Assembly (NCBI GenBank): GCA_963713505.1 | Contig: CAVQMC010000020.1 | Coordinates: 310,001-374,000 of the forward strand | DNA length: 64,000 nt | Reading direction: 5' to 3' | Source: CAVQMC01 sp963713505 | Lineage (GTDB): Bacteria > Bacteroidota > Ignavibacteria > Ignavibacteriales > Ignavibacteriaceae | Part shown: positions 28,634 to 37,738 of the stretch, piece after piece | Numbering within the stretch: the first letter of the stretch is position 1 | Layout: each line of letters begins with the position of its first letter | Made by a program: the position numbers and the translations under genes | The notes under the pieces: generated by a model | Told to the model about the DNA's origin: nothing | Seen by the model: the letters and a program-made list of their open reading frames with translations, nothing else | Database searches by the model: none

Positions 28634-29389
28634 TTAAAACAACTCCCAAATTATCTTTGCAAAAACAAAGTCCAATATTAAAACAATTAAAGAGGTTACT
28701 ACAACAGCATTTATTGTATTTCTTCCTAATCCGGTGGTGCCGCCTTTTGTTGAAAGTCCGAAATAACAGCTAATAGTAGAAATAAAAAATCCAAAGAAAA
28801 AAGGTTTGGAAAAACCAACTACGATGTCTTTCATTCCAAGAGCATTTAAAGCAGAGTTCCAAAAGAAAGATGTATCAACCTGAAGAGACAATTTTGTAAC
28901 AATCATACCGCCGGCAATTCCTACAATATCAGCAATCATAGTTAAAGGCAGAAACATAATAACTGCTGCTGCAGTTCTCGGAACAACTAATTTTCTTACC
29001 GGATTTGTTCCGAAGGCGCGCAATGCATCAATTTGTTCACTTAACTGCATTGAACCAAGTTCTGAAGCGTTTTTTGCGCCTGTTCGTGCAGCCAGTAATA
29101 GTCCGGAAATTACAGGTCCTAATTCTCTTACCATTCCCAATGCAACTGTTCTACCTACTAATGTTTTTGCGCCGAAAAGATCTAGTTGATGACCTGTTTC
29201 GATTGCAAGAACAATTCCAGTAAACAAACCGCCTAAAAATATTAAAGGAAATGCTCTCGCTCCGATCCAATACATTTCCTGCAAAGTTTCATTTTTATAT
29301 CTAATAATACAGGAAGTCCCTTTTACCAAATCGACAACCATTAAGGTATATTCCTGCAGTTGAAATAAAAATCTCTTAAAAGAGTTCAA
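28634..29389 (-). CDS. mlaE: MlaE-type ABC permease
   Basis: 251-aa inner-membrane permease of the MlaE (DUF140) family. It has five to six hydrophobic helices and the conserved cytoplasmic coupling segment EQIDALRAFGTNPVRKLVVPR, preceded by LGPVISGLLLAARTGA. It is first in the E-F-D operon. No mlaB or mlaC gene lies nearby, so a periplasmic shuttle, if used, is encoded elsewhere. The 193 bp upstream (29390-29582) contain no gene I can support. Confidence 0.93.
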   Translation of the reverse strand: MNSFKRFLFQLQEYTLMVVDLVKGTSCIIRYKNETLQEMYWIGARAFPLIFLGGLFTGIVLAIETGHQLDLFGAKTLVGRTVALGMVRELGPVISGLLLAARTGAKNASELGSMQLSEQIDALRAFGTNPVRKLVVPRTAAAVIMFLPLTMIADIVGIAGGMIVTKLSLQVDTSFFWNSALNALGMKDIVVGFSKPFFFGFFISTISCYFGLSTKGGTTGLGRNTINAVVVTSLIVLILDFVFAKIIWELF

Positions 29390-29582
29390 ATGGAAAAATC
29401 TCCGGGATAAAAATGAGAATTAAATGGAAATATTAAGAAATTTTAAACTTAAAGTTAAGTAAATATTTCTAAATAAGGTCAAAACATGTAGTTCTAAACC
29501 TTTGTAATAAAGAGGAATTGTGACAATTATTACAATGTAGACTTGGACTGTTCAGCATTTAGTAAAAATCAAAAAAAGATAA

Positions 29583-30110
29583 TCATTCACTTTCATAATC
29601 TACTAAAGTTCTAACATCATAACTTTTTAGTTTTTCTCTTCCTTTTAAAAATGATAATTCAATTACAAAAGAAACCTGGACAACTTTTCCGCCCAATTTT
29701 TCTACTAATTTGCAAGCGGCATCTGCAGTTCCTCCGGTTGCAAGCAAATCATCGTGAACCAGCACTTTATCCCCTTCTTGAATAGCATCTGCATGAATCT
29801 CAACCGTATCTGAACCATATTCTAGTGCGTATTCTTGTTTAATTATTTTTCCCGGAAGTTTCCCAGGTTTTCTTACAGGAACAAAGCCTGCATCCAGTCT
29901 TTCGGCTAACATAGTTCCGAAAATAAAGCCGCGTGCCTCAATTCCAACTACTTTATTTATAGCTTTGTTTTTCGCAAAGTCAAACAATTCTCTTAAAGTA
30001 ATTTTAAGTGCAGCTGGATCAATTAATAATGAAGTTATATCTTTAAAATTTATTCCGGGTTTGGGAAAATCCGGTATACTGCGAATATATTTTTTGATGT
30101 CTTCAGCCAT
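29583..30110 (-). CDS. apt: Adenine phosphoribosyltransferase
   Basis: Salvages adenine to AMP using PRPP. 175 aa with the type-I PRT fold: IPDFPKPGINFKDIT at the N-terminus, GIEARGFIFG, VRKPGKLPG, and the PRPP loop VLVHDDLLATGGTADAA. Seven bases after the enoyl-CoA hydratase gene, so the two are co-transcribed, although they share no pathway that I can see. Normal length. Confidence 0.96.
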   Translation of the reverse strand: MAEDIKKYIRSIPDFPKPGINFKDITSLLIDPAALKITLRELFDFAKNKAINKVVGIEARGFIFGTMLAERLDAGFVPVRKPGKLPGKIIKQEYALEYGSDTVEIHADAIQEGDKVLVHDDLLATGGTADAACKLVEKLGGKVVQVSFVIELSFLKGREKLKSYDVRTLVDYESE

Positions 30111-30117
30111 TTTAAAC

Positions 30118-30867
30118 CTATTTTTTATTTAAAAAGTTTAACAAACCATTCTTAAAATCTTCAGTTGAACGACTTAAAGTATTTAGACGAATACAATAAT
30201 CAACAGCTTCTTCCACATTAAAATTAGAAATTGCATGAATCATTTCTTTAGTCATTTTCATACTTTGAATTGAATTCTTTGACAATTTAATCGCAAGTTC
30301 TTTTGCATCATTAAGAGAATTTTCCGAAGTATAGTTAATTAAACCAAATTCTTTTGCTGATTCCGCATTAATAATTTCACCTGATAACATTAATTGTTTA
30401 GTTTTGCCTTCTCCCACTTTTTTAATTAAAAAGATAGAAACTATCGCAGGAATAAATCCTATTTTAACTTCGGAATATCCGAATTTTGCATGTTCTTTAT
30501 CGGCAATTATAAAATCGCAAACACTTGCAAGTCCGCATCCTCCGGCAATTGCAGCACCATTTACAGCAGCAATTGTAGGAACCGGAAAATTGTAGATCAT
30601 TAAAAATAATTCCGCTAAAGATTCAGAATCTTTTTCATTATCAATTACTGTAAAATCCGAAAGCTGATTTAGATACGCTAAATCTGCTCCTGCACAGAAA
30701 CTTTTACCTTCTCCGGTAATAATTAGCGAAGATAAACTTTTATCATTTTTAATTTCGTTTAATTTATCTTTAATTTGTTTAACTAAATCCGGATGAAGTG
30801 CATTTCTCTTTTCAGGTCTGTTTAAAGTTAAAATTCCTATACCGTTTTCTTGAAAATATTTAATCAT
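30118..30867 (-). CDS. Enoyl-CoA hydratase/isomerase family protein
   Basis: 249-aa crotonase-fold enzyme acting on acyl-CoA thioesters. The oxyanion-hole segments are SFCAGADLAYL and AAIAGGCGLASVCD, and the region YSEVKIGFIPA carries a candidate catalytic Glu. Within the superfamily it looks closest to methylglutaconyl- or short-chain enoyl-CoA hydratases, but exact substrate choice is not readable. The 178 bp upstream (30868-31045) contain no gene. An acyl-CoA dehydrogenase that could act in the same catabolism is at 41379. Confidence 0.9.
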   Translation of the reverse strand: MIKYFQENGIGILTLNRPEKRNALHPDLVKQIKDKLNEIKNDKSLSSLIITGEGKSFCAGADLAYLNQLSDFTVIDNEKDSESLAELFLMIYNFPVPTIAAVNGAAIAGGCGLASVCDFIIADKEHAKFGYSEVKIGFIPAIVSIFLIKKVGEGKTKQLMLSGEIINAESAKEFGLINYTSENSLNDAKELAIKLSKNSIQSMKMTKEMIHAISNFNVEEAVDYCIRLNTLSRSTEDFKNGLLNFLNKK

Positions 30868-31045
30868 TATAATTTTCTTTTTGTTTTTCGTAATAAAAAA
30901 ATTTTAAAGTTATTTAAATCTAACAAATTTATATCCTATTTGGGCTGAATTCAGTCTTTTCCAGCAGTCATAATTACATTTTTTGTTAATTTAATATTGT
31001 TTGTTGATTATATATTTAAATTTATTATTTCACTTTTTTAGATAT

Positions 31046-31645
31046 CTAAAAGTATTTTACAATTAAATAAATTTGTAAGTAAGTTGATATAAAACCTAAA
31101 AAAGCTCCTGCTAAAACTTGATAAATATTATGACATTTTAATTTTATCCTAGACCAGCCGACAATAATTGAAATAATCAAAGGAATAAAACCAAAATAAC
31201 CAAAAACGTAAAATATTGCAGAGGCCGGACCCGCTGCTCCCATTGAATGCGCGCTAATTTTCCAGAATTTATTAATTAAAGTTATAAGCAGAGTATTGGA
31301 AATATAACAAAACCAAAATGCTATTGAAATTATATTAACATTAAATGAAATTAGAATTATCAAACCAATCACATAAAAAATTACAGCAATTAAAAAAGGA
31401 ACTGTTCTTTCTTCTTTAATTGTTGCATCAAGATTAATTAATTTTCCCTTTTTTCTAAAATATAAAAAAAGAAAAATATGGAGAAGAAATCCGAAAATTA
31501 ACGCAACAAGAATTGTTATTATTTTCTTTGAAACTTCAGTTTCTAAAGTAAAAGCAAATATCGTAAAGATTAGAATATTAAATGAAGGAGGAACAAATAA
31601 ATTGGAAGTAATTCTGGCAAATTTATATGAAAGTGTATTTTTCAA
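31046..31645 (-). CDS. PAP2-superfamily membrane phosphatase-like protein
   Basis: 199-aa integral membrane protein with about six hydrophobic helices. Traces of the PAP2 phosphatase motifs are seen: KEERTVPF (motif 1 variant of KxxxxxxRP), SAHSMGAAGP (motif 2, SAHS instead of SGH) and SRIKLKCHNIYQVLAGAFLG (motif 3 with Arg and His). Substrate might be an undecaprenyl or phosphatidyl phosphate. It lies 29 bp after the dus gene on the minus strand. Confidence 0.82.
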   Translation of the reverse strand: MKNTLSYKFARITSNLFVPPSFNILIFTIFAFTLETEVSKKIITILVALIFGFLLHIFLFLYFRKKGKLINLDATIKEERTVPFLIAVIFYVIGLIILISFNVNIISIAFWFCYISNTLLITLINKFWKISAHSMGAAGPASAIFYVFGYFGFIPLIISIIVGWSRIKLKCHNIYQVLAGAFLGFISTYLQIYLIVKYF

Positions 31646-31674
31646 TAAAATAGAAATGTGATGAGAAAATTAAT

Positions 31675-32661
31675 TTAGACTGCCACCTTATAATTGTTTA
31701 ATTCTTCAAGATACTTTAAAAGAATTTCTTCAACTTTTGAATATTCAGTTTCCTGCATTAGTGCTTGTCTAACTTTAGATGCACTGTATAATCCTTTTAA
31801 ATATCCTGTATAGAATTTTCTATGTTCAATTACAGCTCTTCTTTCCCCTTTAACTTCGATAGCTAATTGTAAATGACGTAAGCAAGTTTTTATTTTTTTA
31901 TCTTCATCAATTATATGAGAAATATAACCTTGATTCAATAATTCCTTTGCTTCTTTAAAAATCCATGGATTCCCGATTGCGCCTCTCGCAATCATAACTC
32001 CATCTGCACCTGTTTCGTCAAATGCTGTTTTTACATCTTCCGGAGTTAAAACATTTCCGTTTAAAATAACTGGAATATCAACAACCTCTTTTATTCTCGG
32101 AATCCAGTTCCAATCAGCATCTCCTTTATGTCCCATCGATCTTGTTCTGCAGTGTACAGTAAGAGCTTTTATTCCCACATCTTCAAGTCTTTTTGCAACT
32201 TCAAGAATTGTAATACTGTTTTGATCCCAGCCGAGTCTTGTTTTGACAGTAACCGGTGAAGAAACCGAATCAACAACAGCTTTAACCAATTGCTGCATAT
32301 ATACCGGATCTTTAAGTAAACCTGCTCCGGCTCCGCAACCAACAACATTTTTCACCCAGCATCCGGCGTTAATATCAATAATATCAGGATTTTCAGCTTC
32401 TGCAATTTTTGCGGCACCAACCATGGATTCAATATTAGAGCCGTAAATTTGAATTCCAACCGGACGTTCTTTTTCAACAATTTCTAATTTTTTATGAGTT
32501 TTTTCTGAAGAGCGTACTAATCCTTCAGAATTAACAAATTCTGTGTAAACAACATCTGCTCCTAATTCTCTGCAAACCAAACGGAAAGAAATATCTGTAA
32601 CATCTTCCATTGGTGCAAGAAGAATTGCTTTATCAATATTTATATTCGAAACACTAAACAT
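31675..32661 (-). CDS. dus: tRNA-dihydrouridine synthase
   Basis: FMN enzyme reducing uridines of tRNA D-loops. LLAPMEDVTDISFR at the N-terminus, then YTEFVNSEGL, the catalytic Cys in NAGCWVKNVVG (Trp instead of the usual Pro, a variant I associate with Bacteroidota), HCRTRSMGHKG and NGNVLTPEDV. ATG 32661 is preferred; the longer frame starts with TTG at 32709 and adds 16 Asn/Lys-rich residues without motif support. About 328 aa. Downstream of the MFS gene in the same direction. Confidence 0.92.
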   Translation of the reverse strand: MFSVSNINIDKAILLAPMEDVTDISFRLVCRELGADVVYTEFVNSEGLVRSSEKTHKKLEIVEKERPVGIQIYGSNIESMVGAAKIAEAENPDIIDINAGCWVKNVVGCGAGAGLLKDPVYMQQLVKAVVDSVSSPVTVKTRLGWDQNSITILEVAKRLEDVGIKALTVHCRTRSMGHKGDADWNWIPRIKEVVDIPVILNGNVLTPEDVKTAFDETGADGVMIARGAIGNPWIFKEAKELLNQGYISHIIDEDKKIKTCLRHLQLAIEVKGERRAVIEHRKFYTGYLKGLYSASKVRQALMQETEYSKVEEILLKYLEELNNYKVAV

Positions 32662-32731
32662 ATAAACTTTATTTTTTTTGATGTTATAATTTAAAGAATT
32701 GATTAACAAAAGTTAAGCGAAAAATCACTCT

Positions 32732-33943
32732 TCATTTTTCACCGGCTAATTCTAATTCTTCTGAATTATTTTTAAGAAGTTTAGGTAAATAAATCATTGC
32801 AATCAGAAAAATAGCAAATGTACAAATTGCACCGGTTAAAAAAGGAAATGCAAAACCTAAAAATTCGAAAGCAAAACCGCCCCATAACGGTCCTAATACG
32901 CGTGCAAAAGATGAAAGTGATTGATTGACGCCTAATGTAACCCCCTGTTCTTTGTCCGAAGTAACTCTTGAAACTAGGCTTAATAAAGTAGGCTGTAAAA
33001 ATCCTGTACCAAAAGCAAATATTACTGCAATGATGGAAATACCCAATAAACTTCCACCATACGGCAGCAACCCTAATCCAAGAGCCATTAAAAATGCACC
33101 AATAATAACAAGTTTTAAATCAGAAAGGTGTTTAGATAAAGACCTGATTAAACCTCCCTGTACTATTGCTCCTACCAAACCTACAATTCCCAAAATTAAT
33201 CCGTTTTGAAAATCGGAAAAACCATAAACCTTATATCCAAGAAGTGCAAAAGTTCCGTATATGTTTGCCATAGAAAAAGTAAGCAAAAAGTATAGAATTA
33301 CAAGCATTCCGAGGTCAGATTTGCCTAATACTTTTTTGAACGCAGCGATATCAATCAGTTTCTTTTCAATTTTTAAATCTTTATTAATGCTCTTATGCGA
33401 TTCTGGTAAAAAGAAAAGTGTTGTTAAAAATGCTAAAAAAGAAAATGCTGCACTTCCAAATCCTGCAATATCATAACCAAATTTAGCAAGAATACCGCCA
33501 AAGAAAGGACCGAATACAAAACCTAAACCAAAGGCAGCCCCAATCAACCCCATTCCTTTAGAGCGATTTTCTTTAGTGGTTACATCAGCAATATAAGCAT
33601 ATGCTACACTTACACTGCTTCCGCCAATACCGCCGACCACTCTTGAAACTAAAAGCATTGCAAAAGAATTTGTGTAAGCAAAAATTATATATCCTAATGC
33701 ATTTAATAAAAGACAAATAACTATGATTGGTTTTCTGCCGTGTTTATCGGAAAGTTTGCCGAAGAATGGATTAAATAAAAATTGTACAAACGAATATATT
33801 GCGATAGCAATTCCAATAGTAGTTTCGTTCATACCTAAATCTTTGGTTGCAAAAGTCGGAAGAATCGGAATCAGAATTCCAAACCCCAAAAGATCTATAA
33901 AAACCACTAAAAATATCAGTAGTAAGGAAGATTTATTTTTCAC
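32732..33943 (-). CDS. MFS transporter, TetA/DHA1-like
   Basis: 403-aa, 12-helix major facilitator. Helix 1 (LVVFIDLLGFGILIPILP) and motif A (FGKLSDKHGRKP) are typical of the TetA/MdtG drug-proton antiporters, and motif C (GAAFGLGFVFGPFFGG) marks it as an antiporter. Substrate unknown; multidrug export is a family-based guess. The ATG lies two bases after the stop of the isocitrate dehydrogenase gene, so both are on one transcript. Confidence 0.9.
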   Translation of the reverse strand: MKNKSSLLLIFLVVFIDLLGFGILIPILPTFATKDLGMNETTIGIAIAIYSFVQFLFNPFFGKLSDKHGRKPIIVICLLLNALGYIIFAYTNSFAMLLVSRVVGGIGGSSVSVAYAYIADVTTKENRSKGMGLIGAAFGLGFVFGPFFGGILAKFGYDIAGFGSAAFSFLAFLTTLFFLPESHKSINKDLKIEKKLIDIAAFKKVLGKSDLGMLVILYFLLTFSMANIYGTFALLGYKVYGFSDFQNGLILGIVGLVGAIVQGGLIRSLSKHLSDLKLVIIGAFLMALGLGLLPYGGSLLGISIIAVIFAFGTGFLQPTLLSLVSRVTSDKEQGVTLGVNQSLSSFARVLGPLWGGFAFEFLGFAFPFLTGAICTFAIFLIAMIYLPKLLKNNSEELELAGEK

Positions 33944-33945
33944 AA

Positions 33946-34965
33946 TTATTTTTCCATAGCTTTAATAACAGCATCGGCAAATTCATCTGTACCGACATAA
34001 TTTTCTTTATTTATATCTTTTGTAACTTTTTTACCATCTTTAATTACAGATGCAACAGCATTTTCAATTTTTTTTGCCGCTTCACTCTCTCCAATATATT
34101 CAAGCATCATTACAGATGCTAAAATTTGAGCAGAAGGATTTGCAATATTTTTTCCGGCGATATCCGGAGCAGAACCATGAACCGCCTCAAATAAAGCAAC
34201 ATCATGTCCAATATTTGCTCCAGGAGCCAATCCTAAACCCCCGACTAATCCCGAAGCTAAATCCGAAAGAATGTCGCCAAATAAATTTGTTGTAACTATA
34301 CAATCAAACTGATATGGATTCATTACCATCTGCATTGCCATATTATCAATTATTTTATCTTCATATTTAATTTCCGGATATTCGGGAGCAATTTCATTTG
34401 CAACATCAAGAAACAACCCGCCGGTGAATTTTAATATATTAGCTTTATGAACAACAGTAAGTTTTTTTCTGTTATGTTTTTTTGCATATTCAAAAGCAAA
34501 TCTAATAATTCTTTCCGAACCTCTTTTTGTAATAATTCCAATTGTTTCTGCAGCGGATTTGCTGCTGTCAATATAATGCTCAATTCCGGAATAAAACTCT
34601 TCCAAGTTTTCTCTGAATATTATAAGATCAATATGATCAAAATAAAGAGATTTTATTCCTTGAAAAGTTTTAGCTGGTCTTTGATTAACGAATAATTCAA
34701 ATTCTTTTCTAATAGCAACATTAACAGATCTAAAACCCTTACCAATTGGAGTAGTTAAAGGTCCTTTTAGAGCAATTTTATTTCTATCAATAGATTCTAT
34801 AACAGCATTCGGAAGCGGGTCATGGTATTTTTCTAAAGCGGTTAATCCGGCTTCTTCAACTTCCCAATCAATCTTAACTCCGCTATATTCAATTATTTTA
34901 GTTGTAGCTTTAGTTATCTCAGGACCAATTCCGTCTCCCGGAATTAAGGTAATTTTATGACTCAA
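33946..34965 (-). CDS. NAD-dependent isocitrate dehydrogenase (IDH3-like)
   Basis: 339-aa beta-decarboxylating dehydrogenase. LIPGDGIGPEI at the N-terminus. The substrate loop TPIGKGFRSVNVAIRKEFELFVNQRPAK with Ser-Asn-Arg-Arg-Arg fits isocitrate rather than 3-isopropylmalate or homoisocitrate. NLFGDILSDLASGLVGGLG and FEAVHGSAPDIAGK follow. No leu or lys-AAA genes are adjacent, supporting a TCA-cycle role. An isopropylmalate dehydrogenase label would be the main misannotation risk. Confidence 0.92.
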   Translation of the reverse strand: MSHKITLIPGDGIGPEITKATTKIIEYSGVKIDWEVEEAGLTALEKYHDPLPNAVIESIDRNKIALKGPLTTPIGKGFRSVNVAIRKEFELFVNQRPAKTFQGIKSLYFDHIDLIIFRENLEEFYSGIEHYIDSSKSAAETIGIITKRGSERIIRFAFEYAKKHNRKKLTVVHKANILKFTGGLFLDVANEIAPEYPEIKYEDKIIDNMAMQMVMNPYQFDCIVTTNLFGDILSDLASGLVGGLGLAPGANIGHDVALFEAVHGSAPDIAGKNIANPSAQILASVMMLEYIGESEAAKKIENAVASVIKDGKKVTKDINKENYVGTDEFADAVIKAMEK

Positions 34966-35057
34966 ATTTTCTCCAAAATAAAAGTAAAAGAATTACAAAT
35001 ATAAAAATAAATGTATTAATGAATTGTGAATAAAATTAGATGTGATTTGCAGATTAA

Positions 35058-35534
35058 TTATTCTGATTCCGAGATTTCAAACTCTTCAAATTTTTCTTCA
35101 AGAGCTAAAGCCCATTTATAAGCCCTCTTACTTTCATACTCTTCAAGGTTTTTATTTATTCTGTTAATAATAAAGCTTTCAGGAGGCATAAGTTCGTTTG
35201 ATCCTGCTTTTTTTATTTTTTTAGAAATGTATTTTGCAGCTGATCCCGATTTCCATTTAGGCATATTATATCTTATATCAAAACATGCAGTAAAATTTTT
35301 TGGTTTAAGTATTTTTATAAAATCATCCAAGAACTCATTTATATTTTCCGTAGGTTTTCTATTTTGAGTCGGCGACCCAATAATAATCAGGTCATAATCT
35401 TTAAGAAAAGGGACATCCTCTTCATCAACTTTCATTACTTTTGTTTTTCCGAATTCTTCGAGTGCTTCAGCAATTGTTAAGGCAATTAACTTTGTATTTC
35501 CATAAAAAGAATCGTAAATAATTAAAGTATTCAT
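35058..35534 (-). CDS. Flavodoxin-like protein
   Basis: 158-aa FMN-binding fold. The phosphate loop is YDSFYGNTKLIA (residues 8-19), and the isoalloxazine loops are near GSPTQNRKPTEN and FDIRYNMPKW. It is closer to the flavodoxin/NAD(P)H-dehydrogenase-like family than to short-chain electron-transfer flavodoxins, and its C-terminus (EEKFEEFEISESE) is unusually acidic. Electron transfer partner unknown. It begins 14 bp after the preceding secreted-protein gene. Confidence 0.82.
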   Translation of the reverse strand: MNTLIIYDSFYGNTKLIALTIAEALEEFGKTKVMKVDEEDVPFLKDYDLIIIGSPTQNRKPTENINEFLDDFIKILKPKNFTACFDIRYNMPKWKSGSAAKYISKKIKKAGSNELMPPESFIINRINKNLEEYESKRAYKWALALEEKFEEFEISESE

Positions 35535-35547
35535 TGTTTAGAATTGG

Positions 35548-36162
35548 TTAGCTTTTAGGATTTTTTATTTCTTTTAATGAAAGTTCCCAGCCTATATTAC
35601 CAAGGTCTGCTGAAAGTATAAGAGGATTATTTTTATCCTCTAAAATTTGAAATGTAAAACCAATACTTAAGTCTTGTAAATCATTGTGTGAAACTTGAGC
35701 AGCTGAAATATAATTAACATATAACGTTTCATTATTATAAACCACTTTTCTTACTGAAGTTGTCATATTGCGAAGGGTAAAATTTGTTCCATCATCCAAT
35801 TTTAATTCAGTGCTGTCATTTTTTAATAACTGATTATATGATGAATCACTTAACCAAAATGCTAAAGATTTTTTTAAAATGGATTTACTTCCCAATAGAA
35901 AAGTAATTATTTGTTTTGAATTTTTTAAAGCTTCTTGTGTTAAGACTAGCTCACCATGTGTATTTTTTTCATCAGACATTTGATAGCTTAGAGTTCTATC
36001 GGGATTTAAACTATTTATAGTTATAGTCAAATCGTAATTTTCACCATCTCTCTGTAAATTATAAATTAATTTTGTACCATTAACTAATTTAATTTCCTGC
36101 GGAAATGATAAAGAAGCTAAAAAAACTATAGCCCCAATAATAAGGACAAATTTAAACTTCAT
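35548..36162 (-). CDS. Secreted protein of unknown function
   Basis: 204-aa protein with a clear N-terminal signal peptide (residues 1-21, FVLIIGAIVFLASLSFPQ). The mature part is predicted to be mostly beta strand, with alternating hydrophobic and polar residues, no cysteines and no recognised motif. It has the look of a periplasmic beta-sandwich. It is followed on the same strand by the flavodoxin gene; whether they work together is unknown. I do not recognise the family. Confidence 0.65.
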   Translation of the reverse strand: MKFKFVLIIGAIVFLASLSFPQEIKLVNGTKLIYNLQRDGENYDLTITINSLNPDRTLSYQMSDEKNTHGELVLTQEALKNSKQIITFLLGSKSILKKSLAFWLSDSSYNQLLKNDSTELKLDDGTNFTLRNMTTSVRKVVYNNETLYVNYISAAQVSHNDLQDLSIGFTFQILEDKNNPLILSADLGNIGWELSLKEIKNPKS

Positions 36163-36259
36163 AACTGTACAACCTTAAACTCTAAAATAAAGTTTAATTT
36201 ATTTTAAGTATTTAAATAAATAGGTATTTATAATATAATGCAATCTATTTGCTCACACT

Positions 36260-37453
36260 TTAGTTTACCTTCTTTTTATCGATTTTTAGGTTATAAACCT
36301 TTATCCTTGAATCACCGGATGAGAAAATATATTTAGTGTCTTCAAAAGCTTGTTTCATTTTTTTGATTTCATCTTTTGTTAAATATACATTTACCGAATC
36401 TGAAAATGCAATTTCAGCCGGCAGAATTTTGTACTGATTAACACTATCAATAGTTCCTTTAAAAACCCATGTAGGAATGAAATTAACCTTTGTAATTTTC
36501 ATTGAATCAGTTATTAGATTTTTCTGAATTTCTATTTTTAATATTATTCCCGCATCGCTATATCTCCATCTTTGATTAGAAAAAAAATTGCCGAGTGAAT
36601 AAGCCACGAAACCAGTGTCCATTTTTAAAGATGCTGTCTTAAAGAATTCACCTTTTTCAATTACATGCGGATGATCTGCCAAAATAATATTTGCACCATA
36701 ACTAATTGTAGAATCCACTACATTTTTTTGATAATCAGTTGGTTTTCTTTTGTTTTCAATTCCAAAATGAAAATGGACTAAAATTATATCGGGGTTTTTA
36801 ATTTTTACAGAATCAATATCATTCTTTATCTGTTTGAAGTCTATATATTTAATTGCATAATCATTTTTCTTCGGCAACTCATTTCCGTTAGTTCCGTAAG
36901 TATATGCTAAAACTGCTATTCGAATACAATCAATATCAAATATTGTAATTGAATCTCTTTCATGAAGAGATGAATATGTTCCGAAGTGATCAATTTTATT
37001 TTTATCCAATACTTCAATAGTTCTTTTAATTCCGTAATATTTTCTATCCAAAGCATGGTTATTAGCTGTGTTCAGAAGATTAAAACCAGCAAATTTAAGT
37101 GCAGTTATAAAATCATCAGGAGTATTGAACATTGGGTAACCGGAATATTTTTTATCCTTTCCAGCAGTTACGGTTTCTAAATTTCCAATCGTTAAATCAC
37201 CTTGAGATAAATATTTTTTGACTTCCGAATAAACGGGTTTAAAATTAAAACTGTCGTCTTTTACGTATGAATATTCAAATTGAGGAGAATGACACATTAA
37301 ATCTCCAACTGCTACAATATTTATTACAGCTATTGAATCATTATTTTTATAAACAAAATCCTGAGGTTGGAAATTTTTTATATACTGACTATATATAGTA
37401 TTAGAATAGATCAGCATTAAAAAAAATATAATATTTAATGTTTTTGCATTCAT
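36260..37453 (-). CDS. CapA-family metallophosphatase-like protein, secreted
   Basis: 397-aa protein with an N-terminal signal (about 1-22). The PGA_cap/CapA fold belongs to the metallo-phosphoesterases: AVGDLMCH (metal ligands), IGNLETV, TANNHALD, HFHFGIE and DHPHVIE supply the predicted binuclear metal site. CapA proteins act in poly-gamma-glutamate capsule export, but no capBC genes are adjacent. A periplasmic phosphoesterase working on cell-surface polymers is as plausible. Intact. Confidence 0.88.
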   Translation of the reverse strand: MNAKTLNIIFFLMLIYSNTIYSQYIKNFQPQDFVYKNNDSIAVINIVAVGDLMCHSPQFEYSYVKDDSFNFKPVYSEVKKYLSQGDLTIGNLETVTAGKDKKYSGYPMFNTPDDFITALKFAGFNLLNTANNHALDRKYYGIKRTIEVLDKNKIDHFGTYSSLHERDSITIFDIDCIRIAVLAYTYGTNGNELPKKNDYAIKYIDFKQIKNDIDSVKIKNPDIILVHFHFGIENKRKPTDYQKNVVDSTISYGANIILADHPHVIEKGEFFKTASLKMDTGFVAYSLGNFFSNQRWRYSDAGIILKIEIQKNLITDSMKITKVNFIPTWVFKGTIDSVNQYKILPAEIAFSDSVNVYLTKDEIKKMKQAFEDTKYIFSSGDSRIKVYNLKIDKKKVN

Positions 37454-37493
37454 AAATAAAAAGGCTGAATTAAAAATTTTAATCCAGCCTTAG
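37454..37493 (-). terminator. Terminator after the histone-like gene
   Basis: Read on the minus strand, AAGGCTGGATTAAAA pairs with TTTTTAATTCAGCCTT (37461-37492), followed by a T-run (A 37457-37462 on plus). Confidence 0.85.
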
Positions 37494-37516
37494 TACAAAT
37501 AATTTAATAAATAAAA

Positions 37517-37708
37517 TTATTGTTTTTCTGCTTTCCTTTGAGCTTTGACATCTTGAATATCTTTACGAACTTCTTGTGCTAACTTTCTTAAATCACTTAA
37601 TCCTTTACGTACACGAGTACCAGCAGCAGCTTGTCCTTTTTCATAGAATTTTTGAAAATCAGTTTCAAGCTCATGGACAGCATTTAATAGTTCTTGATAT
37701 TTGTTCAT
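37517..37708 (-). CDS. Histone H1-like (Hc1) small basic protein
   Basis: 63-aa protein, wholly helical in appearance, starting MNKYQELLNAVHELETDFQK with a basic second half (RVRKGLSDLRKLAQEVRK, KAQRKAEK). This matches the small Hc1/histone-H1-like proteins of Bacteroidota, thought to coat or compact DNA. AGGAGGTCCC just ahead of the ATG gives a strong ribosome-binding site, and the gene has its own terminator, so it is probably highly expressed as a monocistron. Confidence 0.85.
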   Translation of the reverse strand: MNKYQELLNAVHELETDFQKFYEKGQAAAGTRVRKGLSDLRKLAQEVRKDIQDVKAQRKAEKQ

Positions 37709-37738
37709 GGGACCTCCTAAAAAAGTTGAAAAAAAATG

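Noticed and set aside
33946..34965. 3-isopropylmalate dehydrogenase (leuB) for the dehydrogenase gene
   Set aside because: The substrate loop PIGKGFRSVNVAIRK fits isocitrate, and no leucine genes are adjacent.
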